Shown in pieces: positions 1 to 14,245 of a stretch of 64,000 nucleotides of DNA. The stretch comes from Bathymodiolus brooksi (lineage: Eukaryota > Mollusca > Bivalvia > Mytilida > Modiolidae), in assembly GCA_963680875.1 (NCBI GenBank), contig OY804588.1, positions 96,110,468-96,174,467 of the forward strand. Reading direction: 5' to 3'. Both the position numbers and the translations under genes were made by a program. Within the stretch, counting starts at the first letter, position 1. Every line of letters begins with the position of its first letter. The notes beneath the pieces were generated by a model that was not told the DNA's origin, searched no databases, and worked only from the letters and a program-made list of their open reading frames with translations.

Positions 1-609
1 CATTTCATATTGGACATCTAAATACATTTTATATTGGACATCTAAAGACATTTCATATTGGACATCTAAAGACCTTTCATATTGGACATCTAAAGACATT
101 TCATATTGGACATCTAAATACATTTCATATTGGACATCTAAAAACATTTCATATTGGACATCTAAAGACATTTCATATTGGACATCTAAATACGTTTCAA
201 TTTGGACATCTAAATACATTTCATATTGGACATCTAAATACATTTCATATTGAACATCAAAAGACATTTCCTATTGGACATCTAAATACATTTCATATTG
301 GACATCAAAAGACATTTCATATTGGACATCTAAAGACATTTCATATTGGACATCTAAAGACATTTCATTTTGGACATCAAAAGACATTTCATATTGGACA
401 TCAAAAGACATTTCATATTGGACATCAAAAGACTTTTCATATTGGACATCTAAATACATTTCATATTGGACAGCTAAATACATTTCATATTGGACATCTA
501 AAGACATTTCATATTAGACATCTAAAGACCTTTCATATTGGACATCTAAATACATTTCATATTGGACATCTAAATACATTTCATATTAGACATCTAAAGA
601 CATTTCATA
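1..609. repeat. Domain A HOR copy A1 (3' part only)
   Basis: This is the last 609 bp of a 2,640-bp unit and aligns with 7,609-8,217 in the full copy A4. Shared markers in order are AAATACATTTTATATT, GACCTTT, AAAAACATTT, TACGTTTCAATTTGG, TTGAACATC, TTCCTATT, CATTTTGGACATC, GACTTTT and GGACAGCTAAAT. The rest of the unit lies upstream of the window. Confidence 0.88.
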
Positions 610-3345
610 TTAGACATCTAAATACATTTCATATTGGACATCTAAAGACATTTCATATTGGACATGTAAAGACATTTCATATTGAATATCTAAAGACATT
701 TCATATTGAACATCTAAATACATTTCATATTGGTCATCTAAAGACATTTCATATTGGACATCAAAAGAAATTTCATATTGGACATCTAAAGACATTTCAT
801 ATTGGACATCTAAAGACATTTCATATTGGACATCTAAATACATTTCATATTGGACATCTATATACATTTCTTATTGGACATCTAAAGACATTTCATATTG
901 GATATCTAAAGACATTTCATATTAGACATCTAAAGACATTTCATATTGGACATCTAAAGACATTTCATATTGGACATCTAAAGACATTTCATATTAGACA
1001 TCAAAAGACATTTCATATTAGACATCTAAAGACATTTCATATTGGACATCTAAAGACATTTCAAATTGGACATCTAAAGACATTTCATATTGGACATCTA
1101 AATACATTTCATATTGGACATCTAAAGACATTTCATATTGGATATCTAAAGACCTTTCATATTGGACATCTAAAGACATTTCATATTGGACATCTAAAGA
1201 CATTTCATATTGGACATTTAAATACATTTCATATTGGATATCTAAATACATTTCATATTGGACATGTAAAGGCATTTCCTATTGGACATCTAAAGACATT
1301 TCATATTGGATATCTAAAGACATTTCATATTGGCCATCTAAAGACATTTCATATTGGACATCTAAAGACATTTCATATTAGACATCTAAAGACATTTCAT
1401 ATTGGACATCTAAAGACATTTCATATTGGATATCAAAAGACATTTCATATTGGACATCTAAAGACATTTCATATTGGACATCTAAATACATTTTATATTG
1501 GACGTCTAAAGACATTTCATATTGGACATCTAAAGACATTTCATATTGAACATCTAAAGACATTTCATATTGGACATCTAAATACATTTCATATTGGTTA
1601 TCTAAAGACATTTCATATTGGAGATCTAAAGACATTTCATATTGGACATCTAAAGACATTTCATATTGGACATCTAAAGACATTTCATATTGGACATCTA
1701 AAGACATTTCATATTGGACATCAAAAGACATTTTATATTGGACATCTAAAGACATTTCATATTGAACATCTAAATACATTTCATATTGGTCATCTAAAAA
1801 CATTTCATATTGGACATCTAAAGACATTTTATATTGGACATCTAAAGACATTTCATATTGGACATCTAAAGACATTTCATATTGGACATCAAAAGACATT
1901 TCATATTGGACATCTAAATACATTTCATATTGGACATCTAAATACATTTCATATTGGACATCAAAAGACATTTCATATTAGACATCTAAAGACATTTCAT
2001 ATTGGACACCTAACGATATTTCATATTGGACATCTAAGGACATTTCATATTGGACATCTAAAGACATTTCATATTGGACATCTAAAGACATTTCATATTG
2101 GACATGTAAAGACATTTCATATTGAACATCTAAAGACATTTCATATTGAACATCAAAATACATTTCATATTGGTCATCTAAAGACATTTCATATTGGACA
2201 TCAAAAGAAATTTCATATTAGACATCTAAAGACATTTCATATTGGACACCTAACGATATTTCATATTGGACATCTAAGGACATTTCATATTGGACATCTA
2301 AAGACATTTCATATTGGACATCTAAAGACATTTCATATTGGACATGTAAAGACATTTCATATTGAACATCCAAAGACATTTCATATTGAACATCAAAATA
2401 CATTTCATATTGGTCATCTAAAGACATTTCATATTGGACATCAAAAGAAATTTCATATTGGACATCTAAAGACATTTCATATTGGACATCTAAAGACATT
2501 TCCTATTGGACATCTAAATACATTTCATATTGGACATCTAAATACATTTCATATTAGACATCTAAAGACATTTCATATTAGACATCTAAAGACATTTCAT
2601 ATTGGACATCTAAAGACATTTCATATTGGACATCTAAAGACATTTCATATTGGACATCTAAATACATTTTATATTGGACATCTAAAGACATTTCATATTG
2701 GACATCTAAAGACCTTTCATATTGGACATCTAAAGACATTTCATATTGGACATCTAAATACATTTCATATTGGACATCTAAAAACATTTCATATTGGACA
2801 TCTAAAGACATTTCATATTGGACATCTAAATACGTTTCAATTTGGACATCTAAATACATTTCATATTGGACATCTAAATACATTTCATATTGAACATCAA
2901 AAGACATTTCCTATTGGACATCTAAATACATTTCATATTGGACATCAAAAGACATTTCATATTGGACATCTAAAGACATTTCATATTGGACATCTAAAGA
3001 CATTTCATTTTGGACATCAAAAGACATTTCATATTGGACATCAAAAGACATTTCATATTGGACATCAAAAGACTTTTCATATTGGACATCTAAATACATT
3101 TCATATTGGACAGCTAAATACATTTCATATTGGACATCAAAAGACATTTCATATTGGACATCAAAAGACTTTTCATATTGGACATCTAAATACATTTCAT
3201 ATTGGACAGCTAAATACATTTCATATTGGACATCTAAAGACATTTCATATTAGACATCTAAAGACCTTTCATATTGGACATCTAAATACATTTCATATTG
3301 GACATCTAAATACATTTCATATTAGACATCTAAAGACATTTCATA
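610..3345. repeat. Domain A HOR copy A2 (2,736 bp, with 96-bp gain)
   Basis: A full A unit, measured from its anchor just after the TTAG monomer near 610 to the same anchor at 3,346. Its length is 2,640 + 96 bp. The excess is a four-monomer duplication near 3,111-3,207, where the marker GGACAGCTAAAT occurs twice 96 bp apart. All other marker spacings equal those of copies A4 and A5 (768, 600, 240 and 360 bp between successive anchors). Confidence 0.88.
3020..3240. repeat. 96-bp (4-monomer) local tandem duplication
   Basis: The block containing GACTTTTC, AAATAC, GGACAGCTAAAT and CATCAAAAG is present twice here and once in the other A copies. The two CAGCTAAAT markers lie at about 3,111 and 3,207. 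The step is a whole number of monomers, as expected of slippage or unequal exchange in register. Confidence 0.88.
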
Positions 3346-5577
3346 TTAGACATCTAAATACATTTCATATTGGACATCTAAAGACATTTCATATTGGACA
3401 TGTAAAGACATTTCATATTGAATATCTAAAGACATTTCATATTGAACATCTAAATACATTTCATATTGGTCATCTAAAGACATTTCATATTGGACATCAA
3501 AAGAAATTTCATATTGGACATCTAAAGACATTTCATATTGGACATCTAAAGACATTTCATATTGGACATCTAAATACATTTCATATTGGACATCTATATA
3601 CATTTCTTATTGGACATCTAAAGACATTTCATATTGGATATCAAAAGACATTTCATATTAGACATCTAAAGACATTTCATATTGGACATCTAAAGACATT
3701 TCATATTGGACATCTAAAGACATTTCAAATTGGACATCTAAAGACATTTCATATTGGACATCTAAATACATTTCATATTGGACATCTAAAGACATTTCAT
3801 ATTGGATATCTAAAGACCTTTCATATTGGACATCTAAAGACATTTCATATTGGACATCTAAAGACATTTCATATTGGACATTTAAATACATTTCATATTG
3901 GATATCTAAATACATTTCATATTGGACATGTAAAGGCATTTCCTATTGGACATCTAAAGACATTTCATATTGGATATCTAAAGACATTTCATATTGGCCA
4001 TCTAAAGACATTTCATATTGGACATCTAAAGACATTTCATATTAGACATCTAAAGACATTTCATATTGGATATCTAAAGACATTTCATATTGGAGATCTA
4101 AAGACATTTCATATTGGACATCTAAAGACATTTCATATTGGACATCTAAAGACATTTCATATTGGACATCTAAAGACATTTCATATTGGACATCAAAAGA
4201 CATTTTATATTGGACATCTAAAGACATTTCATATTGAACATCTAAATACATTTCATATTGGTCATCTAAAAACATTTCATATTGGACATCTAAAGACATT
4301 TCATATTGGACATCTAAAGACATTTCATATTGGACATCTAAAGACATTTCATATTGGACATCAAAAGACATTTCATATTGGACATCTAAATACATTTCAT
4401 ATTGGACATCTAAATACATTTCATATTGGACATCAAAAGACATTTCATATTAGACATCTAAAGACATTTCATATTGGACACCTAACGATATTTCATATTG
4501 GACATCTAAGGACATTTCATATTGGACATCTAAAGACATTTCATATTGGACATGTAAAGACATTTCATATTGAACATCTAAAGACATTTCATATTGAACA
4601 TCAAAATACATTTCATATTGGTCATCTAAAGACATTTCATATTGGACATCAAAAGAAATTTCATATTAGACATCTAAAGACATTTCATATTGGACACCTA
4701 ACGATATTTCATATTGGACATCTAAGGACATTTCATATTGGACATCTAAAGACATTTCATATTGGACATCTAAAGACATTTCATATTGGACATGTAAAGA
4801 CATTTCATATTGAACATCTAAAGACATTTCATATTGAACATCAAAATACATTTCATATTGGTCATCTAAAGACATTTCATATTGGACATCAAAAGAAATT
4901 TCATATTGGACATCTAAAGACATTTCATATTGGACATCTAAAGACATTTCCTATTGGACATCTAAATACATTTCATATTGGACATCTAAATACATTTCAT
5001 ATTAGACATCTAAAGACATTTCATATTAGACATCTAAAGACATTTCATATTGGACATCTAAAGACATTTCATATTGGACATCTAAAGACATTTCATATTG
5101 GACATCTAAATACATTTTATATTGGACATCTAAAGACATTTCATATTGGACATCTAAAGACCTTTCATATTGGACATCTAAAGACATTTCATATTGGACA
5201 TCTAAATACATTTCATATTGGACATCTAAAAACATTTCATATTGGACATCTAAAGACATTTCATATTGGACATCTAAATACGTTTCAATTTGGACATCTA
5301 AATACATTTCATATTGGACATCTAAATACATTTCATATTGAACATCAAAAGACATTTCCTATTGGACATCAAAAGACATTTCATATTGGACATCAAAAGA
5401 CTTTTCATATTGGACATCTAAATACATTTCATATTGGACAGCTAAATACATTTCATATTGGACATCTAAAGACATTTCATATTAGACATCTAAAGACCTT
5501 TCATATTGGACATCTAAATACATTTCATATTGGACATCTAAATACATTTCATATTAGACATCTAAAGACATTTCATA
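3346..5577. repeat. Domain A HOR copy A3 (2,232 bp, shortened)
   Basis: An A unit that has lost 408 bp in four separate whole-monomer deletions. These are 72 bp near 3,640, 192 bp near 4,080, 24 bp within the first decamer block (4,450-4,635), and 120 bp near 5,365. The last deletion also occurs at the same place in the unit at 14,386-14,937, which ties the two segments together as copies of each other. Confidence 0.85.
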
Positions 5578-8217
5578 TTAGACATCTAAATACATTTCAT
5601 ATTGGACATCTAAAGACATTTCATATTGGACATGTAAAGACATTTCATATTGAATATCTAAAGACATTTCATATTGAACATCTAAATACATTTCATATTG
5701 GTCATCTAAAGACATTTCATATTGGACATCAAAAGAAATTTCATATTGGACATCTAAAGACATTTCATATTGGACATCTAAAGACATTTCATATTGGACA
5801 TCTAAATACATTTCATATTGGACATCTATATACATTTCTTATTGGACATCTAAAGACATTTCATATTGGATATCTAAAGACATTTCATATTAGACATCTA
5901 AAGACATTTCATATTGGACATCTAAAGACATTTCATATTGGACATCTAAAGACATTTCATATTAGACATCAAAAGACATTTCATATTAGACATCTAAAGA
6001 CATTTCATATTGGACATCTAAAGACATTTCAAATTGGACATCTAAAGACATTTCATATTGGACATCTAAATACATTTCATATTGGACATCTAAAGACATT
6101 TCATATTGGATATCTAAAGACCTTTCATATTGGACATCTAAAGACATTTCATATTGGACATCTAAAGACATTTCATATTGGACATTTAAATACATTTCAT
6201 ATTGGATATCTAAATACATTTCATATTGGACATGTAAAGGCATTTCCTATTGGACATCTAAAGACATTTCATATTGGATATCTAAAGACATTTCATATTG
6301 GCCATCTAAAGACATTTCATATTGGACATCTAAAGACATTTCATATTAGACATCTAAAGACATTTCATATTGGACATCTAAAGACATTTCATATTGGATA
6401 TCAAAAGACATTTCATATTGGACATCTAAAGACATTTCATATTGGACATCTAAATACATTTTATATTGGACGTCTAAAGACATTTCATATTGGACATCTA
6501 AAGACATTTCATATTGAACATCTAAAGACATTTCATATTGGACATCTAAATACATTTCATATTGGTTATCTAAAGACATTTCATATTGGAGATCTAAAGA
6601 CATTTCATATTGGACATCTAAAGACATTTCATATTGGACATCTAAAGACATTTCATATTGGACATCTAAAGACATTTCATATTGGACATCAAAAGACATT
6701 TTATATTGGACATCTAAAGACATTTCATATTGAACATCTAAATACATTTCATATTGGTCATCTAAAAACATTTCATATTGGACATCTAAAGACATTTTAT
6801 ATTGGACATCTAAAGACATTTCATATTGGACATCTAAAGACATTTCATATTGGACATCAAAAGACATTTCATATTGGACATCTAAATACATTTCATATTG
6901 GACATCTAAATACATTTCATATTGGACATCAAAAGACATTTCATATTAGACATCTAAAGACATTTCATATTGGACACCTAACGATATTTCATATTGGACA
7001 TCTAAGGACATTTCATATTGGACATCTAAAGACATTTCATATTGGACATCTAAAGACATTTCATATTGGACATGTAAAGACATTTCATATTGAACATCTA
7101 AAGACATTTCATATTGAACATCAAAATACATTTCATATTGGTCATCTAAAGACATTTCATATTGGACATCAAAAGAAATTTCATATTAGACATCTAAAGA
7201 CATTTCATATTGGACACCTAACGATATTTCATATTGGACATCTAAGGACATTTCATATTGGACATCTAAAGACATTTCATATTGGACATCTAAAGACATT
7301 TCATATTGGACATGTAAAGACATTTCATATTGAACATCTAAAGACATTTCATATTGAACATCAAAATACATTTCATATTGGTCATCTAAAGACATTTCAT
7401 ATTGGACATCAAAAGAAATTTCATATTGGACATCTAAAGACATTTCATATTGGACATCTAAAGACATTTCCTATTGGACATCTAAATACATTTCATATTG
7501 GACATCTAAATACATTTCATATTAGACATCTAAAGACATTTCATATTAGACATCTAAAGACATTTCATATTGGACATCTAAAGACATTTCATATTGGACA
7601 TCTAAAGACATTTCATATTGGACATCTAAATACATTTTATATTGGACATCTAAAGACATTTCATATTGGACATCTAAAGACCTTTCATATTGGACATCTA
7701 AAGACATTTCATATTGGACATCTAAATACATTTCATATTGGACATCTAAAAACATTTCATATTGGACATCTAAAGACATTTCATATTGGACAACTAAATA
7801 CGTTTCAATTTGGACATCTAAATACATTTCATATTGGACATCTAAATACATTTCATATTGAACATCAAAAGACATTTCCTATTGGACATCTAAATACATT
7901 TCATATTGGACATCAAAAGACATTTCATATTGGACATCTAAAGACATTTCATATTGGACATCTAAAGACATTTCATTTTGGACATCAAAAGACATTTCAT
8001 ATTGGACATCAAAAGACATTTCATATTGGACATCAAAAGACTTTTCATATTGGACATCTAAATACATTTCATATTGGACAGCTAAATACATTTCATATTG
8101 GACATCTAAAGACATTTCATATTAGACATCTAAAGACCTTTCATATTGGACATCTAAATACATTTCATATTGGACATCTAAATACATTTCATATTAGACA
8201 TCTAAAGACATTTCATA
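5578..8217. repeat. Domain A HOR copy A4 (2,640 bp, reference copy)
   Basis: A complete 110-monomer unit. Sub-blocks measured between recurrent anchors are 768, 600, 240, 360 and 672 bp. A private change GGACAACTAAATACG at about 7,790 (CATCT in the other copies) distinguishes it. Lines such as 5,581 and 8,221 are identical over their full length, showing how close A4 and A5 are. Confidence 0.92.
6946..7426. repeat. Tandem pair of 240-bp (10-monomer) sub-repeats inside the A unit
   Basis: Each A unit holds a ten-monomer block twice in a row. The block runs from a TTAG monomer through CACCTAACGATA, CTAAGGACATTT, CATGTAAAG, TTGAACATC and GGTCATC to CATCAAAAGAAATTTC. The same pair is at about 1,978/2,218, 9,586/9,826, 16,306/16,546 and 18,922/19,162, and a slightly shortened pair is at 4,450/4,666. 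In the unit starting at 10,858 the second block is replaced by domain B sequence. Confidence 0.88.
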
Positions 8218-10857
8218 TTAGACATCTAAATACATTTCATATTGGACATCTAAAGACATTTCATATTGGACATGTAAAGACATTTCATATTGAATATCTA
8301 AAGACATTTCATATTGAACATCTAAATACATTTCATATTGGTCATCTAAAGACATTTCATATTGGACATCAAAAGAAATTTCATATTGGACATCTAAAGA
8401 CATTTCATATTGGACATCTAAAGACATTTCATATTGGACATCTAAATACATTTCATATTGGACATCTATATACATTTCTTATTGGACATCTAAAGACATT
8501 TCATATTGGATATCTAAAGACATTTCATATTAGACATCTAAAGACATTTCATATTGGACATCTAAAGACATTTCATATTGGACATCTAAAGACATTTCAT
8601 ATTAGACATCAAAAGACATTTCATATTAGACATCTAAAGACATTTCATATTGGACATCTAAAGACATTTCAAATTGGACATCTAAAGACATTTCATATTG
8701 GACATCTAAATACATTTCATATTGGACATCTAAAGACATTTCATATTGGATATCTAAAGACCTTTCATATTGGACATCTAAAGACATTTCATATTGGACA
8801 TCTAAAGACATTTCATATTGGACATTTAAATACATTTCATATTGGATATCTAAATACATTTCATATTGGACATGTAAAGGCATTTCCTATTGGACATCTA
8901 AAGACATTTCATATTGGATATCTAAAGACATTTCATATTGGCCATCTAAAGACATTTCATATTGGACATCTAAAGACATTTCATATTAGACATCTAAAGA
9001 CATTTCATATTGGACATCTAAAGACATTTCATATTGGATATCAAAAGACATTTCATATTGGACATCTAAAGACATTTCATATTGGACATCTAAATACATT
9101 TTATATTGGACGTCTAAAGACATTTCATATTGGACATCTAAAGACATTTCATATTGAACATCTAAAGACATTTCATATTGGACATCTAAATACATTTCAT
9201 ATTGGTTATCTAAAGACATTTCATATTGGAGATCTAAAGACATTTCATATTGGACATCTAAAGACATTTCATATTGGACATCTAAAGACATTTCATATTG
9301 GACATCTAAAGACATTTCATATTGGACATCAAAAGACATTTTATATTGGACATCTAAAGACATTTCATATTGAACATCTAAATACATTTCATATTGGTCA
9401 TCTAAAAACATTTCATATTGGACATCTAAAGACATTTTATATTGGACATCTAAAGACATTTCATATTGGACATCTAAAGACATTTCATATTGGACATCAA
9501 AAGACATTTCATATTGGACATCTAAATACATTTCATATTGGACATCTAAATACATTTCATATTGGACATCAAAAGACATTTCATATTAGACATCTAAAGA
9601 CATTTCATATTGGACACCTAACGATATTTCATATTGGACATCTAAGGACATTTCATATTGGACATCTAAAGACATTTCATATTGGACATCTAAAGACATT
9701 TCATATTGGACATGTAAAGACATTTCATATTGAACATCTAAAGACATTTCATATTGAACATCAAAATACATTTCATATTGGTCATCTAAAGACATTTCAT
9801 ATTGGACATCAAAAGAAATTTCATATTAGACATCTAAAGACATTTCATATTGGACACCTAACGATATCTCATATTGGACATCTAAGGACATTTCATATTG
9901 GACATCAAAAGACATTTCATATTGGACATCTAAAGACATTTCATATTGGACATGTAAAGACATTTCATATTGAACATCTAAAGACATTTCATATTGAACA
10001 TCAAAATACATTTCATATTGGTCATCTAAAGACATTTCATATTGGACATCAAAAGAAATTTCATATTGGACATCTAAAGACATTTCATATTGGACATCTA
10101 AAGACATTTCCTATTGGACATCTAAATACATTTCATATTGGACATCTAAATACATTTCATATTAGACATCTAAAGACATTTCATATTAGACATCTAAAGA
10201 CATTTCATATTGGACATCTAAAGACATTTCATATTGGACATCTAAAGACATTTCATATTGGACATCTAAATACATTTTATATTGGACATCTAAAGACATT
10301 TCATATTGGACATCTAAAGACCTTTCATATTGGACATCTAAAGACATTTCATATTGGACATCTAAATACATTTCATATTGGACATCTAAAAACATTTCAT
10401 ATTGGACATCTAAAGACATTTCATATTGGACATCTAAATACGTTTCAATTTGGACATCTAAATACATTTCATATTGGACATCTAAATACATTTCATATTG
10501 AACATCAAAAGACATTTCCTATTGGACATCTAAATACATTTCATATTGGACATCAAAAGACATTTCATATTGGACATCTAAAGACATTTCATATTGGACA
10601 TCTAAAGACATTTCATTTTGGACATCAAAAGACATTTCATATTGGACATCAAAAGACATTTCATATTGGACATCAAAAGACTTTTCATATTGGACATCTA
10701 AATACATTTCATATTGGACAGCTAAATACATTTCATATTGGACATCTAAAGACATTTCATATTAGACATCTAAAGACCTTTCATATTGGACATCTAAATA
10801 CATTTCATATTGGACATCTAAATACATTTCATATTAGACATCTAAAGACATTTCATA
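8218..10857. repeat. Domain A HOR copy A5 (2,640 bp)
   Basis: A full-length unit in exact register with A4. Private changes in its second decamer are CGATATCTCATATT near 9,865 and CATCAAAAG near 9,905. Both recur exactly 9,336 bp later (about 19,201 and 19,241), so they are diagnostic of the 9.35-kb duplication. Confidence 0.92.
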
Positions 10858-12456
10858 TTAGACATCTAAATACATTTCATATTGGACATCTAAAGACATT
10901 TCATATTGGACATGTAAAGACATTTCATATTGAATATCTAAAGACATTTCATATTGAACATCTAAATACATTTCATATTGGTCATCTAAAGACATTTCAT
11001 ATTGGACATCAAAAGAAATTTCATATTGGACATCTAAAGACATTTCATATTGGACATCTAAAGACATTTCATATTGGACATCTAAATACATTTCATATTG
11101 GACATCTATATACATTTCTTATTGGACATCTAAAGACATTTCATATTGGATATCTAAAGACATTTCATATTAGACATCTAAAGACATTTCATATTGGACA
11201 TCTAAAGACATTTCATATTGGACATCTAAAGACATTTCATATTAGACATCAAAAGACATTTCATATTAGACATCTAAAGACATTTCATATTGGACATCTA
11301 AAGACATTTCAAATTGGACATCTAAAGACATTTCATATTGGACATCTAAATACATTTCATATTGGACATCTAAAGACATTTCATATTGGATATCTAAAGA
11401 CCTTTCATATTGGACATCTAAAGACATTTCATATTGGACATCTAAAGACATTTCATATTGGACATTTAAATACATTTCATATTGGATATCTAAATACATT
11501 TCATATTGGACATGTAAAGGCATTTCCTATTGGACATCTAAAGACATTTCATATTGGATATCTAAAGACATTTCATATTGGCCATCTAAAGACATTTCAT
11601 ATTGGACATCTAAAGACATTTCATATTAGACATCTAAAGACATTTCATATTGGACATCTAAAGACATTTCATATTGGATATCAAAAGACATTTCATATTG
11701 GACATCTAAAGACATTTCATATTGGACATCTAAATACATTTTATATTGGACGTCTAAAGACATTTCATATTGGACATCTAAAGACATTTCATATTGAACA
11801 TCTAAAGACATTTCATATTGGACATCTAAATACATTTCATATTGGTTATCTAAAGACATTTCATATTGGAGATCTAAAGACATTTCATATTGGACATCTA
11901 AAGACATTTCATATTGGACATCTAAAGACATTTCATATTGGACATCTAAAGACATTTCATATTGGACATCAAAAGACATTTTATATTGGACATCTAAAGA
12001 CATTTCATATTGAACATCTAAATACATTTCATATTGGTCATCTAAAAACATTTCATATTGGACATCTAAAGACATTTCATATTGGACATCTAAAGACATT
12101 TCATATTGGACATCTAAAGACATTTCATATTGGACATCAAAAGACATTTCATATTGGACATCTAAATACATTTCATATTGGACATCTAAATACATTTCAT
12201 ATTGGACATCAAAAGACATTTCATATTAGACATCTAAAGACATTTCATATTGGACACCTAACGATATTTCATATTGGACATCTAAGGACATTTCATATTG
12301 GACATCTAAAGACATTTCATATTGGACATCTAAAGACATTTCATATTGGACATGTAAAGACATTTCATATTGAACATCTAAAGACATTTCATATTGAACA
12401 TCAAAATACATTTCATATTGGTCATCTAAAGACATTTCATATTGGACATCAAAAGA
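10858..12456. repeat. Domain A HOR copy A6 (interrupted by domain B)
   Basis: About the first 1,598 bp of an A unit, ending at the CATCAAAAG monomer that closes the first decamer. The expected AAAAGAAATTTCATATTAG is absent, and the sequence continues as domain B. The A pattern resumes at about 14,245 at the equivalent CATCAAAAGAAATTTC of the second decamer. The last A monomers before the junction also differ from A4 and A5 (CATTTCAT at about 12,075 where they have CATTTTAT). Confidence 0.85.
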
Positions 12457-14245
12457 CATTTCATATTGGACATTCAAAGACATTTCATATTGGATATCTA
12501 AAGACATTTCATATTGGACATCTAAAGACATTTCATATTGGACATCTAAAGACATTTTATATTGGACATCTAAAGACATTTCATATTAGACATCTAAAGA
12601 CATTTCATATTGGACATCTAAATACATTTCATATTGGACATCTAAATACATTTCATATTGGACATCTAAAGACATTTCCTATTGGATATCTAAAGACATT
12701 TCATATTGGACATCTAAAGACATTTCATATTGGACATCTAAAGACATTTCATATTGGACATCTAAAGACATTTGATATTGGATATCTAAATACATTTCAT
12801 ATTGGACATCAAAAGACATTTCATATTGGACATCTAAAGACATTTCATATTGGACATCTAAAGACATTTCATATTGGACATCTAAAGACATTTCATATTG
12901 GACATCTAAAGACATTTCATATTGGACATCTAAAGACTTTTCATATTGGACATCTAAAGACATTTCATATTGGACATCTAAATACATTTCATATTGGACA
13001 TCTAAATACATTTCATATTAGACATCTAAAGACATTTCATATTAGACATCTAAAGACATTTCATATTGGACATCTAAATACATTTCATATTGGACATCTA
13101 AATACATTTCATATTAGACATCTAAAGACATTTCATATTGGACATCTAAATACATTTCATATTAGACATCAAAAGACATTTCATATTAGACATCTAAAGA
13201 CATTTCATATTGGACATCTAAAGACATTTCATATTGGACATCTAAAGACCTTTCATATTGGACATCTAAAGACATTTCATATTGGACATCTAAAGACATT
13301 TCATATTGGACATCTAAATACATTTCATATTGGATATCTAAATACATTTCATATTGGACATCAAAAGACATTTCATATTGGACATCTAAAGACATTTCAT
13401 ATTGGATATCTAAAGACATTTCATATTGGCCATCTAAAGACATTTCATATTGGACATCAAAAGACATTTCATATTGGACATCTAAAGACATTTCATATTG
13501 GACATCTAAAGACATTTCATATTGGACATCAAAATACATTTCATATTGAACATCAAAAGAAATTTCATATTGGACATCTAAAGACATTTCATATTGGACA
13601 TCTAAAGACATTTCATATTGGACATCTAAAGACATTTCATATTGGACATCTAAAGACATTTCATATTGGACATCTAAAGACATTTCATATTGGATATCTA
13701 AATACATTTCATATTGAACATCAAACGACATTTCATATTGGACATCTAAAGACATTTCATATTGGACATCTAAAGACATTTCATATTGGACATCTAAAGA
13801 CATTTCATATTGGACATCTAAAGACATTTCATATTGGACATCTAAAGACATTTCATATTGGATATCTAAATACATTTCATATTGGACATCAAAAGACATT
13901 TCATATTGGACATCTAAAGACATTTCATATTGGAGAGCTAAAGACATTTCATATTGGACATCTAAAGACATTTCATATTGGACATCTAAAGACATTTCAT
14001 ATTGGACATCTAAAGACATTTCATATTGGACATCTAAATACATTTCATATTGGACATCTAAATACATTTCATATTAGACACCTAAAGACATTTCATATTA
14101 GACATCTAAAGACATTTCATATTGGACATCTAAAGACATTTCATATTGGACATCTAAAGACATTTCATATTGGACATCAATATACATTTCATATTGGACA
14201 TCTAAAGACATTTCATATTGGACATCTAAAGACCTTTCATATTGG
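12456..14245. repeat. Domain B block embedded in domain A, about 1.79 kb
   Basis: The monomer order here is that of domain B. Markers are GGACATTCAAAG (about 12,470), TTTGATATTGGATATC (about 12,772), GACTTTT (about 12,937), GGCCATC (about 13,429), TTGAACATCAAACG (about 13,713), GGAGAGCTAAAG (13,932), TTAGACACCTAAAG (about 14,075) and CATCAATATAC (about 14,176). The same block recurs 9,336 bp later at about 21,792-23,580, where it runs on into the main B domain. It ends at about 14,245 by joining A sequence directly after a GACCTTTCATATTGGACATC monomer. Confidence 0.87.

Larger units (their letters stand above)
1..12456. repeat. Domain A, first block: 2,640-bp higher-order repeat
   Basis: The order of variant monomers recurs every 2,640 bp (110 monomers), with some copies shortened or lengthened by whole monomers. 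Markers restricted to this arrangement include TACGTTTCAATTTGG (for example about 7,800), GGACAGCTAAATAC (about 8,080), CTATATACATTTCTTATT (about 8,467), GTAAAGGCATTTCC (about 8,870), GGACGTCTAAAG (about 9,108), GGTTATC and GGAGATC (about 9,205 and 9,229) and CACCTAACGATA (about 9,615). The domain carries more kinds of monomer variant than domain B, so it is probably older or less recently homogenised. It gives way to domain B near 12,456, where AAAAGAAATT of the A pattern becomes AAAAGACATT followed by the B marker GGACATTCAAAG. Confidence 0.92.
4885..14245. repeat. First copy of a ~9.35-kb tandem segmental duplication
   Basis: This segment (the end of A3, A4, A5, A6 and the first B block) is repeated at 14,245-23,580. 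The offset is 9,360 bp at the left, becoming 9,336 bp after a one-monomer loss in the second copy. Shared rare features include the 120-bp loss before 5,578 and 14,938, the CGATATCTC variant at 9,865 and 19,201, and GGAGAG at 13,932 and 23,268. Confidence 0.88.

Noticed and set aside
12456..14245. Domain B block as an inserted transposable element
   Set aside because: It consists of the same 24-bp monomers in phase, with no terminal repeats, target-site duplication or coding capacity. Unequal exchange explains it better.
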